64,000 bases of DNA from Photorhabdus laumondii subsp. laumondii (GTDB lineage: Bacteria; Pseudomonadota; Gammaproteobacteria; Enterobacterales; Enterobacteriaceae). The notes under the pieces were generated by a model that saw only the letters and a program-made list of their open reading frames with translations, made no database searches and was not told the origin of the DNA. How positions within the stretch are numbered: position 1 is the first letter of the stretch; each line of letters opens with the position of its first letter. Positions 1 through 8,859 of this stretch are shown one piece after another. A program made the translations under genes and the position numbers. The stretch is taken from the NCBI RefSeq assembly GCF_003343245.1, contig NZ_CP024901.1, forward strand, positions 5,394,001 to 5,458,000, in the 5' to 3' direction.

Positions 1-1143
1 GATCAAAGCGCTGGCGGGACACTAATAGAGCAAAAAGTTCTCGACTGGACACGAGATAAAATGGCATTAGGTACAAATGCCGATGGTATCTTTACTAGTG
101 GCGGCACCCAATCAAATCTGATGGCAATGCTACTTGCGCGGGATCATTTTTGTCACCAGCGCAATCCTGAACATAAAAATCAGCTACATGGTCTGCCAGC
201 AGATTTTCATAAACTGCGTATTTTTACCTCGACAGTCAGCCATTTCAGTACACAAAAAGCCGCCGCTATCCTGGGTTTGGGGTACAACGCTGTTGTATCT
301 GTTCCTCACGACAGTGAGTTCCGTATGGACCCTCAAGCATTGGAACAAAGCATTAACCAATGCATCGAACAGGGCAACATTCCTTTTGCCATTGTTGCTA
401 CGACGGGTACCACAGATTTCGGCAGTATTGACCCACTTCATCCTATCGCGGCTATCGCCAAGCAATATAGTATCTGGCTACATGTGGATGCGGCATACGG
501 ATGCGGTTTACTGGTTTCACCTCGTCGCGCTTATCTACTGGAAGGCATTAATTTAGCGGATTCTGTCACGGTGGATTACCATAAGTCATTTTTCCAGCCA
601 GTCAGTTGCAGTGCTTTCTTCGTCAAAAATAAGAAGCACTTATCCCATTTGACTTATCATGCCGAATATTTAAATCCACTCAGTGCCTCACAAGAGGGTA
701 CACCCAATCTGGTCAATAAAAGTATCCAGACAACTCGTCGTTTTGATGCATTGAAAATGTGGCTGACATTACGAATTATGGGTGCAAAACGACTCGGACA
801 AGCTTTTGATAAAGTGGTCGATACTGCTCAGGATGCCTATCGATTAATGGCACAGAATCCCTATTTTGAACTTATTCATTATCCAGAATTAAGTACTTTG
901 GTTTTCCGTTTTATTCCTAAACAAAAATTACCTGATGCGGATATTGATGCCATCAATGCGGCCATTCGTAAGGCACTATTCCGTGAAGGTAATACCGTTA
1001 TTGCGGGTACCAAAGTCAATGGCAGACAATATCTGAAATTCACTTTCCTCAACCCGGCAACAAGCCAACAACATCTACAAGAAATTGTGCATAGCATCGT
1101 AATGCACGGAAACGATTTTCTGGCAACACATAATAACAACTAA
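1..1143 (+). CDS. dfoJ: PLP-dependent decarboxylase, lysine decarboxylase of desferrioxamine synthesis (5' partial)
   Basis: The reading frame is open back to base 1, so the N-terminus lies outside the window. The visible part has the group II PLP-decarboxylase core: TSGGTQSNL, then HVDAAYGCG with the cofactor-binding aspartate, and DYHKSFFQP with the Schiff-base lysine. In the desferrioxamine pathway this enzyme makes cadaverine from lysine in the cytosol. It lies 30 bp upstream of an N-hydroxylase and a fused acyltransferase/synthetase, the dfoJAC order known from Erwinia. Ornithine as substrate (putrebactin-like product) cannot be excluded from sequence. The promoter and any Fur box are outside the window. 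Confidence 0.85.
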   Translation, partial: DQSAGGTLIEQKVLDWTRDKMALGTNADGIFTSGGTQSNLMAMLLARDHFCHQRNPEHKNQLHGLPADFHKLRIFTSTVSHFSTQKAAAILGLGYNAVVSVPHDSEFRMDPQALEQSINQCIEQGNIPFAIVATTGTTDFGSIDPLHPIAAIAKQYSIWLHVDAAYGCGLLVSPRRAYLLEGINLADSVTVDYHKSFFQPVSCSAFFVKNKKHLSHLTYHAEYLNPLSASQEGTPNLVNKSIQTTRRFDALKMWLTLRIMGAKRLGQAFDKVVDTAQDAYRLMAQNPYFELIHYPELSTLVFRFIPKQKLPDADIDAINAAIRKALFREGNTVIAGTKVNGRQYLKFTFLNPATSQQHLQEIVHSIVMHGNDFLATHNNN

Positions 1144-1173
1144 TGAGATTAATATTATTCACCAGGAGAAATT

Positions 1174-2475
1174 ATGATAACTCGCCCTTATGATTTTATT
1201 GCCATTGGAATAGGTCCTTTTAATCTCGGACTGGCTTGTTTAACTCAGCCATTAAAAGATGTTCATAGCCTGTTCATTGATCAAAAACCGGGCTTTGATT
1301 GGCATCCGGGAATGATGCTAGAAAATTCCACCATGCAGACCCCTTTTATGTCAGATCTGGTGACCTTAGCATCTCCCACTCATCCACTTAGCTTCCTTAA
1401 TTACATCAAGCAGAAAGGGAGAATATACTCTTTTTATATCCGGGAAAGTTTTTTCCTGATGCGTAAGGAATATAACCAATATTGTCAGTGGGCGGCAGAA
1501 CAGTTATCTAATTTACGCTTTAACACACGCGTTGACAGTATCAGCTATGATGAAGACGCTTCGCTATATACACTACATTGTTCAGATACGTTAACTGGGC
1601 AGCAACACCAATTTGTTTGTAAAAAATTGGTATTGGGTACCGGACCTGCACCTTATATTCCAAAGTGTTGCCAACCGTTCTCTGAACGGATGGTGACATC
1701 TGGTGATTATTTAAATAACAAAGCGACCTTGCAACAAAAACGATCTATTACTGTTCTGGGTAGTGGACAAAGTGCCGCAGAGATTTTCTACGATTTGCTC
1801 AGTGATATTGATAAATTCGATTATCAACTTAATTGGCTGACCCGTTCGCCACGTTTTTTCCCGCTGGAATATACCAAGCTGACACTAGAAATGACGTCAC
1901 CAGAATATATAGATTATTTCTATAGTCTCCCGGGCGACAAGCGTGATGCATTAAATTTGTCCCACAAGCAGCTTTATAAAGGTATCAATAGTTCATTAAT
2001 CAACGATATTTTCGATTTAATGTACACCAAACGATTAAATGGCAAGTTAAACGTCAACTTATATACCAATAGTGAATTACGACAAGTTAGCCATGCTAAT
2101 AATGGCCGCGACCTAACATTGGCGTTATTCCAACACGAGCAAGAGCAATCATTTTCTCTCGACACCGAAGGAGTCGTTCTGGCAACCGGCTATCAGTATC
2201 AAATCCCGACTTTTATTGAAGGCATACATCACCTTATCCATTGGGATGAAAAAGGACGTTATGGTGTACAGCGTAATTACAGTATCGATCAGAACAATAC
2301 CATTTTCATACAGAACGTAGAATTACATACCCACGGTTTCGTCACGCCGGATCTGGGAATGGCCTGTTATCGCAACTCTTGTTTGATTTATGAAATTACC
2401 GGTATTGAACATTATCCGATTGAGAAAAGTATCGCTTTCCAGCAGTTCAGCGTTGACACCGAAGGAGCATGCTAA
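1174..2475 (+). CDS. dfoA: Cadaverine/diamine N-hydroxylase, flavin-dependent
   Basis: This 433-residue protein belongs to the lysine/ornithine N-monooxygenase family (IucD, AlcA, DfoA). It shows the FAD motif GIGPFNLGLA near residue 12, the NADPH motif GSGQSAAEIFYDLL around residue 195, and the late LATGY motif. It should hydroxylate the free amine of cadaverine, the first committed step of hydroxamate siderophore synthesis. A good ribosome site (AGGAG) lies 7 bp before the ATG. The stop codon overlaps the next start by one base (TAATG), so the two are probably translationally coupled. Confidence 0.88.
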   Translation: MITRPYDFIAIGIGPFNLGLACLTQPLKDVHSLFIDQKPGFDWHPGMMLENSTMQTPFMSDLVTLASPTHPLSFLNYIKQKGRIYSFYIRESFFLMRKEYNQYCQWAAEQLSNLRFNTRVDSISYDEDASLYTLHCSDTLTGQQHQFVCKKLVLGTGPAPYIPKCCQPFSERMVTSGDYLNNKATLQQKRSITVLGSGQSAAEIFYDLLSDIDKFDYQLNWLTRSPRFFPLEYTKLTLEMTSPEYIDYFYSLPGDKRDALNLSHKQLYKGINSSLINDIFDLMYTKRLNGKLNVNLYTNSELRQVSHANNGRDLTLALFQHEQEQSFSLDTEGVVLATGYQYQIPTFIEGIHHLIHWDEKGRYGVQRNYSIDQNNTIFIQNVELHTHGFVTPDLGMACYRNSCLIYEITGIEHYPIEKSIAFQQFSVDTEGAC

Positions 2476-4892
2476 TGTCCGTCTTTAATCCTACGCTGTT
2501 TGAAAAATCCTTGCCTGAAATAGGTACCTTTACATTACGTCCACTGGATCTAGAACGGGATATTCCCATATTAACTGACTGGGTTAACCGGGATTACGCC
2601 CATTATTGGGGAATGATAAATAATACCAAACAACAAGTATGGGAATTTTATCAGGACTTAGAATCCCGCCACCCGGGCAGTGTATTTATTGGAATCTATC
2701 GGGAGCAACCTGCTTTTCTATTAGAGTGTTATCGTGCACAAGATGATCTGATTGGAAAATATTATCCAGCACACCCAGATGATATGGGAATGCATATTCT
2801 GGTTGCACCACCGCAAGCAAAAATAAGGCATTTCACCTGGGGAATTTTCCAAACCATCATGGCCTTTCTGTTTAGTGATCCTACTGTGGCTCGTATTGTG
2901 GTTGAGCCCGATATACGTAATGAGAAAATTCACAAACTTAATCTGCGGGCCGGTTTTGTTTATCAGAAGGCATTGGTATTACCAAATAAAACAGCCAAGT
3001 TAGCCTTTTGCACCAGAGAACAGCATCAGATTGCGTTACAGCGGGAACATCACGCGACAACACCAACCCACTTAGGTTCATTGATGACAAATGCCATGCA
3101 CTTGCAACCAGCGGTCTGGCAGAAAGTTAATCGTCTGCACTTGTGTAAAGCTATTGCTGAATTTTCACACGAATGTTTACTCGTGCCTCAACAGTTAACT
3201 GAAAAAGCAGATAGTGATGGATATCACCATTACCGTTTGGACAGTTACCGTTTGAATAGTGCTGACCATCTGGTCAGCTATACTTTTCGGGCACGGCGTA
3301 TGGCACTGGATCACTGGCTGATTGATGCCGATTCGTTACAGAAAAATGCCAACGGAGAAGAAAAAGCACTCGATTCCTTGCTATTCATTATTGAGTTCAA
3401 ACAACAACTTGGCATCAGCGATGTCGTAATGACTACCTATCTGGAAGAAATTACCAGTACTCTCTATAGCAGTGCTTTTAAGCATAACAGAATCGGTATC
3501 AGTGCAATGGATCTCGTGAATACTGATTTTCAGGCGCTGGAAGGGGAGATGATGGAAGGACACCCCTCCTTCGTCGCCAACAATGGCCGGATTGGTTTTG
3601 ATATTGGTGATTTCCAGAACTTTAGTCCCGAAGCGGCCTCTGCTATACATTTAGTATGGCTGGCCGCACATAAGAGCAAGGCACACTTTGCTTGCATCGA
3701 GCAACTCAATTATCAACAGTTGCTGGAACAAGAACTAGGCACCACCACAATGGCTGAATTTGATCAGCGGTTGATCGCGCTTAACCTTAATCCAAAGGAT
3801 TACTTCCTGATGCCTGTTCACCCCTGGCAATGGCAGAACAAACTGGCATCGGTGTTTGCGCCTGATATTGCTAATCAGAAATTGGTCTACCTTGGTATTG
3901 GTGCTGATACCTATCAGGCACAACAGTCAATCCGCACCCTATTCAATCGCAGTCACCCTCAGCGATATTATGTAAAAATGGCGTTGTCTATTCTCAATAT
4001 GGGATTCATGCGCGGTTTATCACCTTATTACATGGCGACGACACCGGGCATTAACGACTGGTTATTTGATTTGGTAACACAAGATCCCATCCTGCAACGT
4101 TATCGTTTTAAAATTTTACGAGAAGTCGCCAGTGTTGGCTTCAAAAACAGCTATTACGAGCAAGCAATCAGTAGTGATACGCCTTATAAAAAAATGATGG
4201 CGGCACTATGGCGAGAAAACCCACTGCAACTCATTGAACCTGGGCAACAAGTGATGACTATGGCTGCGTTACTGCACAGTGATCAGCAAGGGAATGCCCT
4301 ATTGCCCGCATTAATTTCCGCATCCGGCCTGCCTACTCAGGAATGGTTACGTCGCTATTTAGAGAGTTATCTTGCGCCACTGTTACACTGTTTGTACGCT
4401 TATGATCTAATGTTTATGCCACACGGCGAAAACATCATTCTGGTATTGGAAAACCATATTCCACAGCACATCTTCATGAAAGATTTAGCGGAAGAGATTC
4501 TGGTCATGAATCCCGACGCCGATTTACCGGAAAAAGCGAGTCGAGTCAAAGTAGACATGCCAGAAGATATGAAAACACTCACTATCTTATCTGATGTATT
4601 TGACGGTATATTCCGATATCTGGCTGCAATACTGGATGAACAGGGTGACTATTCACAGGATCTTTTCTGGCAGGCTGTAGCAGAGTGTATTTTAAGCTAT
4701 CAGCACAACCATCCTGAATTGAGTGAGCAATTTGTACGTTATGAGCTGTTTACACCGGAGATTAAACGCTGCTGTCTAAATCGTCTGCAAATAGCGAATA
4801 ACCGTCAGATGCTTGATTTAGCTGATCCGGCTCAAAGTTTACAGTTTGCTGATAACCTGATTAACCCAATTGCCAAATTTGGTCATTCGTAA
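2475..4892 (+). CDS. dfoC: Bifunctional N-acyltransferase / NIS siderophore synthetase
   Basis: An 805-residue fusion. Residues about 1-190 are a GNAT-type acyltransferase of the AlcB/IucB type (FTLRPLDLERD start, VEPDIRNEKIH core). Residues about 215-800 are an IucA/IucC-type NRPS-independent synthetase with HPSFVANNGRIGFD near the active site, HPWQW and MPHGENIILVLE. The first half succinylates N-hydroxycadaverine and the second joins units into desferrioxamine. The same fusion is known in Erwinia and Pantoea DfoC. I place the start at 2475, not the in-frame ATG at 2469, because AAGGAG at 2462-2467 is 7 bp from 2475 but only 1 bp from 2469. Confidence 0.88.
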   Translation: MSVFNPTLFEKSLPEIGTFTLRPLDLERDIPILTDWVNRDYAHYWGMINNTKQQVWEFYQDLESRHPGSVFIGIYREQPAFLLECYRAQDDLIGKYYPAHPDDMGMHILVAPPQAKIRHFTWGIFQTIMAFLFSDPTVARIVVEPDIRNEKIHKLNLRAGFVYQKALVLPNKTAKLAFCTREQHQIALQREHHATTPTHLGSLMTNAMHLQPAVWQKVNRLHLCKAIAEFSHECLLVPQQLTEKADSDGYHHYRLDSYRLNSADHLVSYTFRARRMALDHWLIDADSLQKNANGEEKALDSLLFIIEFKQQLGISDVVMTTYLEEITSTLYSSAFKHNRIGISAMDLVNTDFQALEGEMMEGHPSFVANNGRIGFDIGDFQNFSPEAASAIHLVWLAAHKSKAHFACIEQLNYQQLLEQELGTTTMAEFDQRLIALNLNPKDYFLMPVHPWQWQNKLASVFAPDIANQKLVYLGIGADTYQAQQSIRTLFNRSHPQRYYVKMALSILNMGFMRGLSPYYMATTPGINDWLFDLVTQDPILQRYRFKILREVASVGFKNSYYEQAISSDTPYKKMMAALWRENPLQLIEPGQQVMTMAALLHSDQQGNALLPALISASGLPTQEWLRRYLESYLAPLLHCLYAYDLMFMPHGENIILVLENHIPQHIFMKDLAEEILVMNPDADLPEKASRVKVDMPEDMKTLTILSDVFDGIFRYLAAILDEQGDYSQDLFWQAVAECILSYQHNHPELSEQFVRYELFTPEIKRCCLNRLQIANNRQMLDLADPAQSLQFADNLINPIAKFGHS

Positions 4893-4944
4893 CAATGAGC
4901 ATGGAAAACGGTGCCTCATCAGTAATATAGTGACTATTTTATAT

Positions 4945-4978
4945 AAGGCGGTGCTGCTACAGTACCGCCTTCTTTATT
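4945..4978 (+). terminator. Intrinsic terminator of the dfo operon
   Basis: A perfect 8-bp stem (AAGGCGGT / ACCGCCTT) with an 11-base loop is followed by a T-rich tail (CTTTATTTA). It sits 53 bp after the dfoC stop. The rest of the gap to 5187 is AT-rich and shows no gene. Confidence 0.8.
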
Positions 4979-5187
4979 TACATATACACATAATTTCAGT
5001 AGATTAAATTCCAGCACCAATATTATTTTCCATTTCAACTTACCTATACTGATGTTATTCAGATTATTGCCAAGCATTCCTTAAAGCTGGCAAGATTAGC
5101 AATAAAAGCACAACATTAACAAGTCATTAACTATATAAAGTCATATTGATAACACATACCTTTATTTAGATTTAGGAATAAAATTAA

Positions 5188-5658
5188 ATGTCTACAACGC
5201 TATTAACCTTGGAAGAAGCCCGGCAAGTGATTGGTCATGCTTTTGTTCACAATATGCCTTTTAACCAATTATTAGGACTTGAACTGATTCGGTTTGAACA
5301 AGATTACGTAGAAATACAATTCCGTAATCAAAGTAAATTAGTAGGTAATATCGCACAAAAAATTTTACATGGTGGTGTAATTGCCTCAGTGCTTGACGTA
5401 TGTGGTGGATTGGTCTGTATCGGTAACGCCTTGACCCGTCTGGTACCCGCATCATTAGAAGAATTAGAAAAACGATTATCCATAATGGGAACGATTGATT
5501 TACGGGTGGATTATCTACGCCCCGGTCGTGGTGAATTATTCACCGCCACCAGTAGCATTATCCGCAATGGCAACAAAGTTTCCGTCGCCAGAGCAGAACT
5601 ACATAATGAGCAGAGAGCCCATATCGCCAGTGTAACGGCGACCTATCTGGTAGGATGA
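5188..5658 (+). CDS. yigI: Acyl-CoA thioesterase, hotdog fold
   Basis: A 156-residue PaaI/YigI-type hotdog thioesterase, close to the E. coli length of 155. The motif [15 protein letters not shown] (about residues 64-78) holds the helix and catalytic region of the fold, and [11 protein letters not shown] marks the central strand. YigI hydrolyses medium- and long-chain acyl-CoA. Its position beside rarD matches E. coli. No signal peptide is present, so it should be cytosolic. A possible hairpin (AGCCCG...CGGGCT) lies after the stop. Confidence 0.85.
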   Translation: MSTTLLTLEEARQVIGHAFVHNMPFNQLLGLELIRFEQDYVEIQFRNQSKLVGNIAQKILHGGVIASVLDVCGGLVCIGNALTRLVPASLEELEKRLSIMGTIDLRVDYLRPGRGELFTATSSIIRNGNKVSVARAELHNEQRAHIASVTATYLVG

Positions 5659-5769
5659 CAATATAATTTTAATCGCTTGCGTAATATTCAGCCCGGTGAC
5701 ATATTATTTTCACGTTAACGGGCTAAAAACTCATGACACTCTTTCCACCTTTATTAACATCAGGACAAT

Positions 5770-6660
5770 ATGAACAAGCCACAAACTACCAAAGGAGTAC
5801 TGTACGCCTTCGGTGCCTGTTTTATCTGGGGAATCGCACCAATTTATTTTAAACATATCCAGCAAGTACCTGCTGACGAAATCCTGACCCATCGTATTAT
5901 TTGGTCATTTTTCTTTATGTTGCTACTGCTAACATTGACTCGTCACTGGTCACAGGTAGTCAAAGTTTTTCATCAACCTAAAAAAGTGCTATTACTGGCA
6001 GTGACGGCCACTGTCGTTGCCTGTAACTGGCTGATTTACATCTGGGCGGTAAATCACGGCCATATGCTGGAAGCCAGCCTGGGTTATTTCATTAGTCCAC
6101 TGGTTAATGTTTTGTTTGGTATGCTGTTTTTGAGTGAGCGTTTCCGCCGCATGCAATGGGCGGCGGTTATTCTGGCCTTCACCGGCGTGTTAATCCAATT
6201 ATGGCAATTTGGTTCTATACCGGTTATTGGATTAAGTTTGGCTGTTACTTTCGCCCTGTATGCCCTGCTGCGAAAGAAGATGAATGTTGATGCTCAAACA
6301 GGCATGACGATTGAAACACTGTGGTTACTGCCGGTTGCCGCCATTTACCTATTTGGTTTTGCCAACAGCCCAACCAGTGATTTAACTGCTAACCCAATGA
6401 CACTGAATCTATGGCTGATTGCTGCGGGTATTATCACTACTGTACCATTGCTGTTATACACAGAAGCCGCTGCTCACCTGCGCCTATCCACACTAGGGTT
6501 CTTTCAGTATGTCGGCCCAACGCTGATGTTCCTGCTAGCAACTTTGGTTTATGGTGAACAAATAGGCATTGACCGTCTGATTACTTTCGGCTTTATCTGG
6601 GCTGCATTAGTGCTGTTTACATTGGATGCAGTGTATACACAGCGTAGATCGCAGAGATAG
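5770..6660 (+). CDS. rarD: Inner-membrane EamA-family transporter
   Basis: A 296-residue protein made mostly of hydrophobic helices (ten predicted) in two EamA repeats, matching E. coli RarD in length and in segments such as GACFIWGIAPIYFKH and HMLEASLGYFISPLVNVL. RarD is linked to chloramphenicol sensitivity in older work, but its substrate is not firmly known. ATG is preceded by CAGGA at about 8 bp. The following acetyltransferase pseudogene starts 8 bp after the stop. Confidence 0.9.
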   Translation: MNKPQTTKGVLYAFGACFIWGIAPIYFKHIQQVPADEILTHRIIWSFFFMLLLLTLTRHWSQVVKVFHQPKKVLLLAVTATVVACNWLIYIWAVNHGHMLEASLGYFISPLVNVLFGMLFLSERFRRMQWAAVILAFTGVLIQLWQFGSIPVIGLSLAVTFALYALLRKKMNVDAQTGMTIETLWLLPVAAIYLFGFANSPTSDLTANPMTLNLWLIAAGIITTVPLLLYTEAAAHLRLSTLGFFQYVGPTLMFLLATLVYGEQIGIDRLITFGFIWAALVLFTLDAVYTQRRSQR

Positions 6661-6667
6661 CAAAACA

Positions 6668-7248
6668 ATGAAAATAACCATCAGATTAGCCGGTACAACC
6701 GAACAACTCGCCCTTGAAGCTCTGCAATTACGTGCATCTCTTATGTGGGAAGAAGATAGGGAATTACTACTAGCAAATCCCCATATGATAGAACTGCCGA
6801 TAGAATATATTACAGCAGGATATGTTTATATTGCGGAACAAGCTAATGTAATCTTGGGATTTTGTGTTGTATTACCGCTATCTGATGGAAATGCAGAACT
6901 TGATGGAATATTTATTGAACCGGGCTTTTGGCATCAAGGTATTGGCAAGCAATTGGTGCAAATCACATTGAATGATCTTCATATATACCCTATGGATTTC
7001 AAGATGCATCGCGGCGGCAAGGGAGCGAATCCCCGGGAGCATAGGTAACTATGTGACCGGGGTGAGTGAGTGCAGCCAACAAAGAGGCAACTTGAAAGAT
7101 GACGGGTATAAAAGGCAAAGTCTCATTGCAGGTGCTAGCTAATCCTCCGCAAGCAGAAGGGTTTTATATTGCCCTTGGCTTTAAACACTTTGGAAAAGAA
7201 TATACTCAATTAGGAACAGCGATTCGTATGATTAAGTACATCCTGTAA
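6668..7248 (+). pseudogene. GNAT acetyltransferase gene split by an ERIC element
   Basis: The first 106 codons (6668-6985) encode the start of a GNAT acetyltransferase with ELDGIFIEPGFWHQGIGKQL, the acetyl-CoA binding region. A 127-bp ERIC (6984-7110) follows and brings a stop at 7046-7048. The frame resumes at 7111 with the typical GNAT ending VLANPPQAEGFYIALGF and stops at 7246-7248. Removing 6986-7110 (125 bp plus a TA duplication) restores an unbroken 151-residue protein. The broken form lacks the C-terminal half of the fold and is probably inactive. The substrate is unknown. An open frame extends upstream to 6626 inside rarD, but the ATG at 6668 is the sensible start. Confidence 0.85.
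6984..7110 (+). repeat. ERIC element, copy 1
   Basis: An imperfect palindrome of exactly 127 bp, starting TATACCCTATGG and ending GACGGGTATA. It contains the conserved ERIC blocks near GAATCCCCGGGAGC and GTGACCGGGGTGAG, the regions used as the classical ERIC1R/ERIC2 primer sites. It lies inside a GNAT gene and duplicates a TA at its ends. Confidence 0.95.
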
Positions 7249-7686
7249 AATAAGCTAATTCTATTTTATATATTAATGCCTTTCTCGTTACATCTACTTT
7301 ATCTTTAATAATCAAATACTTTTTTCAAAAAATATTTTTATTTAATTCATCCTGCTTTCAAATTTAATATAAAACTGTAGAATTAAGGTTGATAATATTT
7401 CAATTAAACAAATTAAAACTTATATTAAAGATAGAAAACAATAATAAAAACTTCTTTTAAAACGAAAATTACTCCAAGTTATATATTCAATCATAGATTA
7501 TATAAATCATATAGAACTAGCATTTAAGCATTTTATAATAATGTCAAGGTTGTTTCCATTCAATAATCAATATTTTAAATAATAATAATAAAACCTAATG
7601 CCGCACAAAAAGATGATTAAACTATTAATGTACTGTTTTTATGTCTCTATTATAGCCGCCATAATAAAACTATTACGGCGGTCATA
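7249..7686. other. AT-rich stretch without a recognised gene
   Basis: About 440 bp of very AT-rich DNA between the broken acetyltransferase gene and ERIC copy 2. I see no supported reading frame. A small hairpin (CCGCC ... GGCGG) lies at 7656-7681 without a convincing T-tract on either strand. In E. coli yigF and yigG occupy this position; neither is recognisable here. Confidence 0.6.
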
Positions 7687-7813
7687 TATACCCGTCATCT
7701 TTCAAGTTGCTTCTTTGTTGGCTGCACTCACTCACCCCGGTCACATCGTTATCTATGCTCCCGGGGATTCGTTCCCTTGCCGCCGCGATGCATCTTGAAA
7801 TCCATAGGGTATA
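7687..7813 (-). repeat. ERIC element, copy 2
   Basis: 127 bp, starting TATACCCGTCATC on the + strand and ending AGGGTATA. It is in the opposite orientation to copy 1. It directly abuts the corA stop codon (7814-7816), so the corA transcript should carry the folded ERIC as its 3' untranslated region. Confidence 0.95.
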
Positions 7814-8764
7814 TTAAAGCCAATTCTTCCGCTTAAAATAGAGATACGGTGCAAGACCGGCAGCAATCATTAAACCAATTGCGCCCGGATAACCAAATGT
7901 CCAGTGTAACTCCGGCATAAACTCAAAGTTCATACCATAACTGGAAGCCACCAGCGTTGGCGGCAGGAATACCACAGAGACAACCGAGAAGATTTTGATA
8001 ATTCTGCTCTGCTCAATATTGATAAAACCCATTGCCGCCTGCATCAAGAAATTAACTTTCTGAAACAGAGATTCATTATGTGGCAACAGCGATTCAATAT
8101 CCCGCAAGATTTCACGGGCCTGCTCTAGTTGAGCCCCCGGCAAACGGGCCCGTCGCACCAAGAAGTTAAGCGCACGCTGAGTATCCATAAGACATAAGCG
8201 AACCTTCCAGCTAATATCTTCCTGTTCAGCAAGACTGGACAAGGCAATATCAAACTCATCACCCTGTTTCCCTTCCATAATGACCCGGCTCAGGGATTCC
8301 AACACGCTGTAAATATTTTCGATAACATCAGCCAACTGTTCGATCTTGGTTTCAAACAGATCCATCAGCACTTCATAAGCATTACCATCAACTAATGTCT
8401 GATTACGAGCACGCATACGATACAATCGAAACGCAGGGAGCTCCCGCTCTCGCAACGTATAGAGACGACCATCACGAATAGTAAATGCAACTGTTGCGTT
8501 GCCAGCATGGTCTTCCGCGTCTTCAAAGTAGAAAAATGAGTGGACGTGTATCCCGTCTTCATCTTCAAAAAAACGCGCCGACGCCTCAATGTCATCCAGT
8601 TCCGGTCGGGTTGCCAGAATTTGGCCCAATTCATTTTGAACTTGCAGTCTGTCTTGCTCTGCCGGTTCAACCAAATCTACCCATAAGGAATCAGATAACT
8701 TTTCTCCCTCTTCAAACTCAAGACGGAGCAGGCGATTATTCTCTAACTTAAATGCGCTCAGCAT
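7814..8764 (-). CDS. corA: Magnesium/cobalt transport protein
   Basis: 316 residues, the same length as E. coli CorA. The C-terminal signature [12 protein letters not shown] (GMN motif at the pore mouth) is followed by the second transmembrane helix and a short basic tail (KRKNWL). A large acidic cytosolic N-domain precedes them. CorA is a pentameric inner-membrane Mg2+ channel. The gene lies beside uvrD as in E. coli. Confidence 0.97.
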
Positions 8765-8859
8765 GTATCATAAGTCTCCTTTACTCCCTACGTGATCGTA
8801 AGGCGCGAATGTTACGCTTAGAAGAAAAAGCCTGTCAACATTCAACCTGGATATTATTT

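Noticed and set aside
7598..7798. 66-codon rightward frame
   Set aside because: Its second half is ERIC copy 2, and there is no ribosome site or family resemblance.
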